A DNA stretch of 49,390 nt from UBA6382 sp963617965 (GTDB lineage Bacteria; Bacteroidota; Bacteroidia; Bacteroidales; Bacteroidaceae): contig CAVEQO010000015.1 in the NCBI GenBank assembly GCA_963617965.1, positions 1 through 49,390 of the forward strand, written 5' to 3'. The notes under the pieces are model-generated. The model was not told the origin of the DNA, searched no databases, and saw only the letters and a list, made by a program, of their open reading frames with translations. This document shows, one piece after another, positions 1 to 6,924 of this stretch (positions are counted from its first letter, which is position 1; every line of letters starts with the position of its first letter). The position numbers and the translations under genes were made by a program.

Positions 1-2
1 TG

Positions 3-476
3 GTAAGAGTTCCACCAATTATATATACTGTTCCTCGTGTTCAGATTGTTGAGCACATTGTTGTACGTCACATTACAGAAGGTAAAGCCTTTGCCTTCAT
101 AGTAGTCAATCTTCACAACTTGCGCATCGCCCTTGTCTTTCACACATGTGAACGAGGCCGAGCTGTTGGCATTGCCTTTGGGCCAGTAGTAGCCGAGTTC
201 GTTCTTAATGTAATAGCCGGAACTGTCATCCGCCTTTTCCAGAGTCCACATTGCACCGGCAGACGACCCGTCCGGCGATTTTGTCAAGTCATAGGCCGTG
301 GCGGCATTACTGCACATAAGGGTTCCTTCCTCCACTTTCGTGCAAGGATAGACCTTAAACTGATTCGCTTCTGCCAATTCCTCAACCGAGGTGACCTGCA
401 CCCAAACACGTTCTGCCCCCCCTACAGTGCAGACTGACAGCACTGTAAACATTAGCGTAACAATAAAATACTTCAT
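3..476 (-). CDS. N-terminal part of an exported protein of unknown function, cut by the left edge
   Basis: The frame is open from an ATG at 476-474 to the window edge, about 158 codons without a stop. The first 20 or so residues form a signal peptide: MKYF, a hydrophobic stretch (IVTLMFTVLSVCTV), then small residues before AERVWV. The mature part is rich in aromatic and polar residues, with repeated Tyr, Trp and Asn (for example GYYIKNELGYYWPKG). It resembles beta-rich ligand-binding modules at the start of secreted Bacteroidetes proteins, but I do not recognise the family. The protein probably crosses the inner membrane by Sec. Its final location cannot be judged because the C-terminus is missing. 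A minus-strand -7 box at 622-615 could drive it, which would give a leader of roughly 130 nt. Frame and signal peptide are seen; function is unknown. Confidence 0.75.
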   Translation of the reverse strand, partial: MKYFIVTLMFTVLSVCTVGGAERVWVQVTSVEELAEANQFKVYPCTKVEEGTLMCSNAATAYDLTKSPDGSSAGAMWTLEKADDSSGYYIKNELGYYWPKGNANSSASFTCVKDKGDAQVVKIDYYEGKGFTFCNVTYNNVLNNLNTRNSIYNWWNSY

Positions 477-614
477 AATCCTAAATTCTGTAGCATTGTA
501 ACATCAATAACCCCATAACACAATATCATTCTGTATTTTTGCCATATAAGAGTTTTCTCCGAACTCGGAACTGCAATTCATAGCAAGAGAAAAAGACCAA
601 ATGGCACAGTCGGG

Positions 615-622
615 CAAAGTTA
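615..622 (-). promoter_or_regulatory. Candidate -7 box for the left-edge exported protein
   Basis: The minus strand reads TAACTTTG, a match to the Bacteroidetes -7 consensus TAnnTTTG. It points toward the gene starting at 476. No TTTG lies at the usual 19-21 nt upstream, so the call is weak. Confidence 0.35.
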
Positions 623-720
623 CAAATAAATCTGAAGAATGTCATGTCCTTTATCGTAAAATCTTACGTTACGACCCAATGGGAAAGTCAAACCTGCCAC
701 ACATTGCTACTATCCTGGGC

Positions 721-743
721 AAAAAAAGACACGGCCGTGTCTT
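721..743 (-). terminator. Orphan terminator-like palindrome
   Basis: AAGACACGG followed directly by CCGTGTCTT makes a perfect 18-base palindrome at 726-743. On the minus strand it is followed by seven T (727-721), as in an intrinsic terminator. No minus-strand gene ends nearby, so it might end a small RNA or an aborted transcript. Confidence 0.45.
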
Positions 744-1115
744 AATAAAACCGTCCACATTAACAACAAATCGCCAATGCCGGACATTGGGGTTGCCATC
801 CTCCGAGTATTCCGCTGACGAGGTGTCTAACCATCATTAAAATACTGTATTTCAATTGTTTCAAAGGTCGATTAATCCTCTTTTGCGGGACAGCAGTGAA
901 GATACAGCAACAATGTCAATTTTGCATGAAGACCAACACTATTAAATGATTTTCACCTTGCACTCCCTTTTTTGTCATTCTCGCTCTACGACTCATTTCG
1001 GGAACAAAAAACCATTCCGTTATAAAAAAATCCGACATAGTCCAAAAACCGGAGCAAGATAATTGCTTTCAAGAAACTTTGCTTTCAAAGTTGGCGTGAT
1101 TTACCAATAATGTTG

Positions 1116-1123
1116 TATTTTTG
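1116..1123 (+). promoter_or_regulatory. -7 box of the glycogen synthase/phosphorylase operon
   Basis: TATTTTTG matches TAnnTTTG, 38 nt before the ATG at 1161. A transcript starting near 1130 would exclude the upstream in-frame ATG at 1110 and supports the later start. The -33 element is poor (TTGG at 1091-1094). Confidence 0.55.
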
Positions 1124-1160
1124 CACAGGATTACGAACAACCTTAAACAGGATTCCAATC

Positions 1161-2861
1161 ATGAAACGAGTTTCAAAACCCTCCGACATCGTCTTCCAGA
1201 CGAGTTGGGAAGTTTGCAACAAAGTCGGCGGAATATACACGGTACTGTCAACACAGGCAAAGACACTGGGGCAGATATACAAAGACAATTTGATCTACAT
1301 CGGCCCCGATCTTGATGCCCGGGGAGAGAACCCGCTGTTCCAGCACGATGAAAATCTTCTGAAACCTTTGAGAGAACATGCGGCCAAAGAAAACATAGCC
1401 GTGCGCTTCGGTCGGTGGCAAATACCGGGGAAACCCGTTGTGGCCCTTGTGGATTTCCAAAAACTTTTCGCGGAAAAAGACGCGATATACGCTGAAATAT
1501 GGAACCGTTTCAGGGTGGACTCCCTGCACGCATACGGGGACTATGATGAAGCGTGCATGTTCTCCTATATGGCAGGCAAGTTTGCCGTTGCGGCGTACGA
1601 ATGGTTCAACAGCCAGTCCGCATCAGCCTTGACGGCTGTGTTTCAGGCGCACGAATGGATGAGCGGCTTCGGCCTGCTCTATGTCAAGGCGGCCGCTCCC
1701 GCCATAGGCACAGTATTCACCACACACGCCACAAGCGTGGGGCGTTCCATCACGACCAACAACAAAGACCTGTACGAATATTTCGGGGGGTACTACGGAG
1801 ACCAGATGGCCACGGAGCTCAACATGCAGTCAAAGCACAGTGTGGAAAAGGCTGCCGCCCTTGAGGCCGACTGTCTTACCACGGTGTCCGAAGTGACGGA
1901 CAGGGAGTGCCAGCAGTTTCTCGGCCGCAAGAGCGATGTCATTCTGCCCAACGGCTTCGAGCCTTCGTTTGTAGTGAAAGGTGCGTCGTTCAATAGCGTG
2001 CGTTCCAAGGTGCGCAAGACGCTGCTCAGCACATACAACGCCCTTGCGGGTTGCGCTCTCGGCAACGACACCCTGATTGTTTCGACAAGCGGCCGCAACG
2101 ACTTCAGATGCAAGGGACTTGACCTTTTCCTCAGTGCGCTCGGAGTACTTGAGAAGAACGCGGCCCTGTCGTGCGATGTGCTGGCCGTCATAGCCGTGCC
2201 ATGCTGGAAAAAAGAAGCCCGCAGTGATTTGCGCGACCGTCTCGCCGCAAAGCAAAGTCCCAAAGTGTTTGACGGCAGTGGGCAGGAGTCACTGCCCAAT
2301 CCTTTCATCACGCACGAGCTGTATAATTTCGATTCGGAAAAAATCGTTTCGGCCATACGCAGCTGTGGGCTTTCGCTGTCAAGAGAGAGCAAGGTACACC
2401 TTTTGTTCATCCCGTCGTACCTTGACGGGCAGGACGGGATAATAAACGTGCCTTACTATGATTTCCTTACAGCCTCAGACTACTGCGTGTACCCGTCTTA
2501 CTACGAGCCCTGGGGCTACACTCCGCTTGAGAGCATAGCGTTCGGTATTCCATGTCTGACAACCGACCTGAGCGGCTTCGGCCAGTGGGTCAACACACAG
2601 GTAGGGCATCAGGCGATACTGTCGGACGGTGTGGCGGTAATCCAAAGGACAGACCGCAACTATGACCAGTGCGCCCGTGAGATAGCCGTTTCCATACAGG
2701 GTATATCCATGCTGTCGGAACAAGAGTACTGCCGGATACAGGAAGCTGCCCGCAACCTGTCGCTGAAAGCCCAGTGGAAAGATTTCATAAAACACTACCT
2801 TGACGCCTACACGCTGGCGCTGAAATACAATGCAGCCAAGAAAGAACAACACACGCTATAA
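1161..2861 (+). CDS. Glycogen synthase, GT3 (eukaryote-like) type
   Basis: This 566-residue enzyme transfers glucose from a nucleotide sugar to the non-reducing end of glycogen in the cytoplasm. The start SWEVCNKVGGIYTVLSTQA matches the GT3 family (yeast/animal glycogen synthase), not the GT5 GlgA family, whose signature is KTGGL. Near residues 445-470 lies YPSYYEPWGYTPLES, the conserved glutamate-containing C-terminal loop of GT3, followed by FGIPCLTTDLSGFG. The protein is shorter than animal enzymes and lacks their phosphorylated tails. A longer reading from 1110 is rejected because that ATG sits before the promoter's likely start site. The gene lies 36 nt before the phosphorylase gene, so synthesis and breakdown of glycogen are probably co-transcribed. 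The nucleotide donor (UDP- or ADP-glucose) cannot be told from sequence alone. Confidence 0.9.
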   Translation: MKRVSKPSDIVFQTSWEVCNKVGGIYTVLSTQAKTLGQIYKDNLIYIGPDLDARGENPLFQHDENLLKPLREHAAKENIAVRFGRWQIPGKPVVALVDFQKLFAEKDAIYAEIWNRFRVDSLHAYGDYDEACMFSYMAGKFAVAAYEWFNSQSASALTAVFQAHEWMSGFGLLYVKAAAPAIGTVFTTHATSVGRSITTNNKDLYEYFGGYYGDQMATELNMQSKHSVEKAAALEADCLTTVSEVTDRECQQFLGRKSDVILPNGFEPSFVVKGASFNSVRSKVRKTLLSTYNALAGCALGNDTLIVSTSGRNDFRCKGLDLFLSALGVLEKNAALSCDVLAVIAVPCWKKEARSDLRDRLAAKQSPKVFDGSGQESLPNPFITHELYNFDSEKIVSAIRSCGLSLSRESKVHLLFIPSYLDGQDGIINVPYYDFLTASDYCVYPSYYEPWGYTPLESIAFGIPCLTTDLSGFGQWVNTQVGHQAILSDGVAVIQRTDRNYDQCAREIAVSIQGISMLSEQEYCRIQEAARNLSLKAQWKDFIKHYLDAYTLALKYNAAKKEQHTL

Positions 2862-2897
2862 CCGTATACCCTAATAAAAAATAAAAGACAAGAACAA

Positions 2898-5459
2898 ATG
2901 AACGTGAAAGTAAGCAATGTGAACACTCCCGATTGGAAAACCCTGATTGTTCAGGCGAACATACCGAAAGAGTTGTCAAAATTGGAAGAAATGTCAAGGA
3001 ATCTGTGGTGGACATGGAATTCCGATGCCTACAATCTTTTCCGCAGCATAAAGGAGGAACTTTTCATCCAGAAGAAAGAAAACGTCATTGAAGTCCTTGC
3101 CGGGCTTTCCTACGAGGAGCTGACTGCTCTCAGCAAAGACAAGGTTTTCGTGGGGCGCATGAACAAAGTGTATGAGCAGTTCAAGTCATACATGACGGCG
3201 CAACCCGACAAGAGCCGTGCGTCAGTGGCATATTTCTGCATGGAATACGGTCTTACCCATTTTCTCAAGATCTACTCCGGCGGACTCGGCATACTTGCCG
3301 GCGACTACCTCAAGGAAGCATCCGACAGCAACACCGATCTGGTGGGCGTGGGCCTGCTGTACCGTTACGGGTATTTCACCCAGGAACTGGCGATGGACGG
3401 CACCCAGATTGCAAAATACGAGCCGCAGGACTTTGACCAGCTGCCCTACCAAAAAGTACTGGACAGCAACGGCAACCAGCTTGTCATAGGCGTGCCGTTT
3501 CCTTACGCCACCGTGTATGCAAACGTGTGGAAAGTGGCCGTGGGACGCGTCTCCCTCTACCTGCTGGACACCGACAACCACCTCAACTCGGAATTTGACA
3601 AAAAGATCACCCACACCCTGTATGGCGGTGACTGGGAGAACAGAATCAAGCAAGAATACCTGTTGGGCATAGGTGGGATGCAACTTCTTGACCAACTTGG
3701 AATCAAGCGCGATGTTTACCACTGCAACGAAGGACACGCAGCCCTCTGCAACCTCTACCGCCTCGTGAAGTACGTAGAGCAGGGGCTGACATTCAACCAG
3801 GCTCTTGAACTGGTACGCGCATCGGGTCTGTATACTGTCCACACACCGGTACCCGCAGGCCACGACTACTTTGACGAGGAACTGACGATGAAGTATCTCG
3901 GCGCCTATGCCGAAAAGCTCGGCATAAGCTGGGACGACCTCATCGGACTGGGCAGGACAAATCCCGACGACAAGGGCGAACGCTTCTGCATGTCCACATT
4001 CTGCTGCAAGACATGCCAGGAAATAAACGGAGTGTCGAAACTGCACGGCAAGGTCAGCCAAAACATGTTCAACGACATCTGGAAAGGCTATTTCCCGTCG
4101 GAAAACCACGTCGGCTATGTTACCAACGGCGTACACCTTCCCACATGGGCTTCGCGCGAATGGAAGTCGCTCTACGAAAAATATTTCGGCGAGGACTTCT
4201 ACCTTGACCAGAGCAATCCGAAAGTATGGGAGAAAATCTACGATGTGCCCGATGAGGAGATATGGGACTTGCGCATAGAGCTTAAGACCAAACTCATCAG
4301 TTACATACGCGGCCGTTTCCGCAAGACTTGGCTGAAGAACCAGGGCGACCCCTCGCGTGTCGTATCGTTGCTTGACAAAATCAACCCCAACGCCCTGCTG
4401 ATAGGTTTCGGGCGCCGCTTTGCGACCTACAAACGCGCCCACCTGCTTTTTACCGACCTTGAGCGTCTCAAGAAGATTGTCAACAACCAGGACTACCCCG
4501 TACAGTTTATTTTCACGGGCAAGGCCCACCCCGCAGACGGTGCAGGCCAGGGACTTATCAAAAAGATATACGACATCAGCCAGTCGCCGGAGTTCCTCGG
4601 CAAAATCCTCTTTCTGGAAAACTACGACATACAACTCTCACGCCGTCTCCTCTCGGGCGTAGACATCTGGATGAACACCCCCACGAGACCACTGGAGGCC
4701 TCCGGCACATCGGGCGAGAAAGCCCTGATGAACGGACTGCTTAACCTGTCGGTTCTCGACGGCTGGTGGCTCGAAGGATACCGCGAGGGCGCAGGCTGGG
4801 CTCTGACAGAGAAGCGCACATACCAGAACCAGGACTACCAGGACCGTCTCGATGCGTCTACAATCTACAGTCTGCTGGAGCGCGAGATAATCCCTCTCTA
4901 CTATTCACGCAACAAGAAAGGGCTTTCCGTTTCGTGGGTACACGCTATCAAGAATTCCATAGCACAGATTGCGCCGCACTATACGATGAAGCGGCAACTC
5001 GATGACTACTACGACAAGTTCTACAACAGGATGGCAGACCGTTTCCATTACATCAGCAAGGACGACAATGCCAAAGCCAAGGAGATCGTGGCATGGAAAG
5101 AGACTGTTGCATCCAAATGGAACGACATCAAGATCGTTGCCGTAGAAGTCAACGGCGGCACCGCCCCCAACTCTGCCACCAGCGGCGTAAAAAACACCGT
5201 TGTGGTGAAAGCCGACACTGCCGGCATAGAAGACTCCATAGGCATTGAACTGGTCACCATCGCAACAGACAGCGAAGGCAAGAACTATGTATATAACGTT
5301 ATGCCTTTCGACCTGACCGGTCACGAGAACGGACTCTCCGTATACCAGCTTACGAGCACCATTGACAATGCGGGCAGCTTCAAATATGCCTACCGCCTGT
5401 ATCCCAAGAACAGCGAACTGCCCCACCGTCAGGATTTCTGCTATGTGAAATGGTTCTGA
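2898..5459 (+). CDS. glgP: Alpha-glucan (glycogen) phosphorylase, GT35
   Basis: This 853-residue PLP enzyme releases glucose-1-phosphate from glycogen. It belongs to the shorter bacterial/archaeal phosphorylase subfamily (the Thermotoga-like type with an N-terminal DUF3417 region, here about residues 15-120). The motif LEASGTSGEKALMNG contains the lysine expected to bind pyridoxal phosphate, K608. Other conserved segments include VAYFCMEYGL and YSGGLGILAGD near residues 110-135, and GFGRRFATYKRA near residue 505. The last ~100 residues are a beta-rich extension typical of the Bacteroidetes form. It follows the synthase at 36 nt with no promoter seen between them. The stop codon lies just before two stacked hairpins shared with the convergent folE gene. 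Confidence 0.95.
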   Translation: MNVKVSNVNTPDWKTLIVQANIPKELSKLEEMSRNLWWTWNSDAYNLFRSIKEELFIQKKENVIEVLAGLSYEELTALSKDKVFVGRMNKVYEQFKSYMTAQPDKSRASVAYFCMEYGLTHFLKIYSGGLGILAGDYLKEASDSNTDLVGVGLLYRYGYFTQELAMDGTQIAKYEPQDFDQLPYQKVLDSNGNQLVIGVPFPYATVYANVWKVAVGRVSLYLLDTDNHLNSEFDKKITHTLYGGDWENRIKQEYLLGIGGMQLLDQLGIKRDVYHCNEGHAALCNLYRLVKYVEQGLTFNQALELVRASGLYTVHTPVPAGHDYFDEELTMKYLGAYAEKLGISWDDLIGLGRTNPDDKGERFCMSTFCCKTCQEINGVSKLHGKVSQNMFNDIWKGYFPSENHVGYVTNGVHLPTWASREWKSLYEKYFGEDFYLDQSNPKVWEKIYDVPDEEIWDLRIELKTKLISYIRGRFRKTWLKNQGDPSRVVSLLDKINPNALLIGFGRRFATYKRAHLLFTDLERLKKIVNNQDYPVQFIFTGKAHPADGAGQGLIKKIYDISQSPEFLGKILFLENYDIQLSRRLLSGVDIWMNTPTRPLEASGTSGEKALMNGLLNLSVLDGWWLEGYREGAGWALTEKRTYQNQDYQDRLDASTIYSLLEREIIPLYYSRNKKGLSVSWVHAIKNSIAQIAPHYTMKRQLDDYYDKFYNRMADRFHYISKDDNAKAKEIVAWKETVASKWNDIKIVAVEVNGGTAPNSATSGVKNTVVVKADTAGIEDSIGIELVTIATDSEGKNYVYNVMPFDLTGHENGLSVYQLTSTIDNAGSFKYAYRLYPKNSELPHRQDFCYVKWF

Positions 5460-5461
5460 TA

Positions 5462-5496
5462 CTGTTTCAAGCGTCCGGTTCGGTCACTTGAAACAG
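5462..5496. terminator. Hairpin just after glgP
   Basis: CTGTTTCAAG at 5462-5471 pairs perfectly with CTTGAAACAG at 5487-5496. The loop holds a further CCG-GTT-CGG mini-stem. It starts three bases after the glgP stop and stands directly beside the terminator at 5499-5537. It may help termination or protect the 3' end of the glgP mRNA. Confidence 0.6.
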
Positions 5497-5498
5497 CA

Positions 5499-5537
5499 AA
5501 AGCCGCACTCAACGTTTACAGCGTTGAGTGCGGCTTT
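5499..5537. terminator. Bidirectional terminator between glgP and folE
   Basis: AAAGCCGCACTCAACG (5499-5514) and CGTTGAGTGCGGCTTT (5522-5537) form a perfect 16-bp stem with a 7-nt loop. The A-run and T-run at its ends supply a U-tract on either strand. The 5' arm read on the minus strand is part of folE itself: it encodes the last residues KPHST, and the folE stop lies in the loop. Confidence 0.85.
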
Positions 5538-6106
5538 ATAAGTTCAAGAAATTCGTTGCGAGTCGCCTTGTTGTTAAAAGCGCCGGTAAAGTCGCTGGTC
5601 GTAGTTATGGAGTTCTGCTTCTCCACCCCGCGCATCTGCATGCACATATGCTTCGCCTCTATGACGACCATCACTCCCAGAGGATTGAGTGCCGCCTGAA
5701 TGCAGTCCTTGATTTGCGTTGTCATCCGTTCCTGCACCTGCAGCCTGTGTGAAAAGATGTCAACCACACGCGCTATTTTGCTGAGCCCTGTGATGTAGCC
5801 GTTTGGTATATAAGCCACGTGAGCCTGTCCGTAGAACGGAAGAAGATGATGCTCGCACAACGAATAGAAGTTTATCTCCTTCACTATGACCATCTGGCTG
5901 TAGTCTTCCTTGAACTTTGCCGAATGCAGTACGGCCATAGGATCCATTCTGTATCCTTGTGTCAAGGTCATCATAGCCTTTGCTACCCGTGAAGGAGTCT
6001 TTTTAAGTCCCTCGCGGGACGGATCTTCGCCCAAAAGCTGTAGTTCCCTGCGAAAAATATGCTCAAGTTCTTCGAGTGTTTTTGCAGAATGTTCTTGTTG
6101 TTCCAT
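5516..6106 (-). CDS. folE: GTP cyclohydrolase I
   Basis: This 196-residue enzyme converts GTP to 7,8-dihydroneopterin triphosphate, the first step of folate (and pterin or queuosine precursor) synthesis. The zinc site is visible as CEHHLLPFYGQAHVAYIP near residues 85-102 (Cys and His ligands), with the third ligand Cys in HMCMQMRGVE near residue 155. The segment GLSKIARVVDIFSHRLQVQE is the family signature. Length is normal for a bacterial FolE. The gene is last in the DUF1599 - DoxX/TpiA - SPOR - folE group, 44 nt after the SPOR gene. Its final codons are shared with the terminator stem. The many nearby genes of nucleotide metabolism fit a GTP-using enzyme but do not prove co-regulation. Confidence 0.97.
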   Translation of the reverse strand: MEQQEHSAKTLEELEHIFRRELQLLGEDPSREGLKKTPSRVAKAMMTLTQGYRMDPMAVLHSAKFKEDYSQMVIVKEINFYSLCEHHLLPFYGQAHVAYIPNGYITGLSKIARVVDIFSHRLQVQERMTTQIKDCIQAALNPLGVMVVIEAKHMCMQMRGVEKQNSITTTSDFTGAFNNKATRNEFLELIKPHSTL

Positions 6107-6150
6107 ATTGATAAAAGCCTGTTCGTTGCGGCAGACAACAAGGCCCGGTG

Positions 6151-6717
6151 TCAGCTGCCATATATTTTGACTTTTGATTTCACCACAATCATTTCAGAAG
6201 TCCGGACAGAACCTTCCCCCTTCACCTCTTTTATAAACTCGTATGCTTCCGTCTGTGTGGCAAAATCGCCTGCGGTGCATATCCAATGGGGTGACACAAA
6301 ATGCATGTACACGGAGACATGCGGAAAAAGCCTCTTGAACTCCCGGCCTTTCAGCTGCGCCTCTTCCTTACCTTCGCGCGTGCCACTCCCCGTAAAGAAC
6401 TTCACCCGGTATCCCTGAACATAGCGGACACCCTTGGGGGAGGTGTTTGCAGACTTAGACTGCGGTTTGGCTTCTTTCTCCGCAGTCTTGCCTCCGGACT
6501 GCACCGTTGTGTTTCCCGGCGTGGCCGCATCGTTTCCCAATGTTTTGGCATCCGGCTCCCTGCCGTTGACCAACAAATCTATCGTCCTGTCCTGTTTGAG
6601 CACGATGGCAGACTTCTTCCGCAGCCTTTCGGTGAAAGTCAGCCTTGCGCCTGCGGTGACGGAACTTACCGCAAACAGCCAGATCGCAATGAGTCGCGTG
6701 ACGAATGTTTTCTTCAT
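6151..6717 (-). CDS. Exported SPOR-domain protein
   Basis: The start MKKTFVTRLIAIWLFAVSSV is a signal peptide, so the 188-residue product is probably periplasmic. An in-frame start 14 codons earlier is possible but would bury the signal. The middle (about residues 65-100) is Lys/Ser/Thr-rich linker. The C-terminal ~85 residues, from VRYVQGYRVKFFTGSG to the end, have the shape of a SPOR domain, which binds denuded glycan strands of peptidoglycan, often at the division site. The same gene stands between tpiA and folE in many Bacteroidales, although its link to either enzyme is unclear. A -7 box at 6812-6805 and the tpiA terminator just upstream suggest that it begins its own transcript with folE. 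Confidence 0.8.
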   Translation of the reverse strand: MKKTFVTRLIAIWLFAVSSVTAGARLTFTERLRKKSAIVLKQDRTIDLLVNGREPDAKTLGNDAATPGNTTVQSGGKTAEKEAKPQSKSANTSPKGVRYVQGYRVKFFTGSGTREGKEEAQLKGREFKRLFPHVSVYMHFVSPHWICTAGDFATQTEAYEFIKEVKGEGSVRTSEMIVVKSKVKIYGS

Positions 6718-6804
6718 GACAGGAACAGAATGTGTTGTAGCCAGAAATATGCGAAGCAATACGGCAGTGCTGCCGGTTTTATCGCCCGCTCCGGCTTATC
6801 TGCG

Positions 6805-6812
6805 CAAAGATA
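6805..6812 (-). promoter_or_regulatory. -7 box for the SPOR-folE unit
   Basis: The minus strand reads TATCTTTG (TAnnTTTG), about 90 nt before the SPOR gene start and just beyond the tpiA terminator, which supports a separate SPOR-folE transcript. The -33 element is not clear. Confidence 0.5.
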
Positions 6813-6853
6813 CTCAAAACTTGGACAAACGGTATGCAATTATCCGGAAAACG

Positions 6854-6905
6854 CAAAAAAACATATGCAGAGCCGCTCCATTACACCCATAGAACGGCTC
6901 TGCAT
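6854..6905 (-). terminator. Terminator of the DoxX-TpiA gene
   Basis: ATGCAGAGCCG (6865-6875) and CGGCTCTGCAT (6895-6905) form an 11-bp perfect stem with a 19-nt loop. On the minus strand the stem is followed by a run of seven T. It begins about 20 nt after the stop codon. Confidence 0.8.
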
Positions 6906-6924
6906 GATAAAAAGCCGGACGGCA

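Larger units (their letters stand above)
477..1160. other. Intergenic region between divergent genes
   Basis: This stretch separates the exported protein on the left from the glycogen genes on the right. It holds a -7 box for each direction (615-622 minus, 1116-1123 plus) and a perfect palindrome followed by seven T on the minus strand (721-743). A 79-codon plus-strand frame at 601-840 has no recognisable family or domain and is not called as a gene. Nothing else stands out; the right half is simple A/T-rich sequence. Confidence 0.6.

Noticed and set aside
601..840. 79-codon plus-strand open frame in the left intergenic region
   Set aside because: No domain, signal or family resemblance, and it overlaps the orphan palindrome at 726-743. 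Not called as a gene.
3222..4634. Long minus-strand frame (470 codons) opposite glgP
   Set aside because: It is the antisense shadow of a well-conserved phosphorylase and has no recognisable motif.
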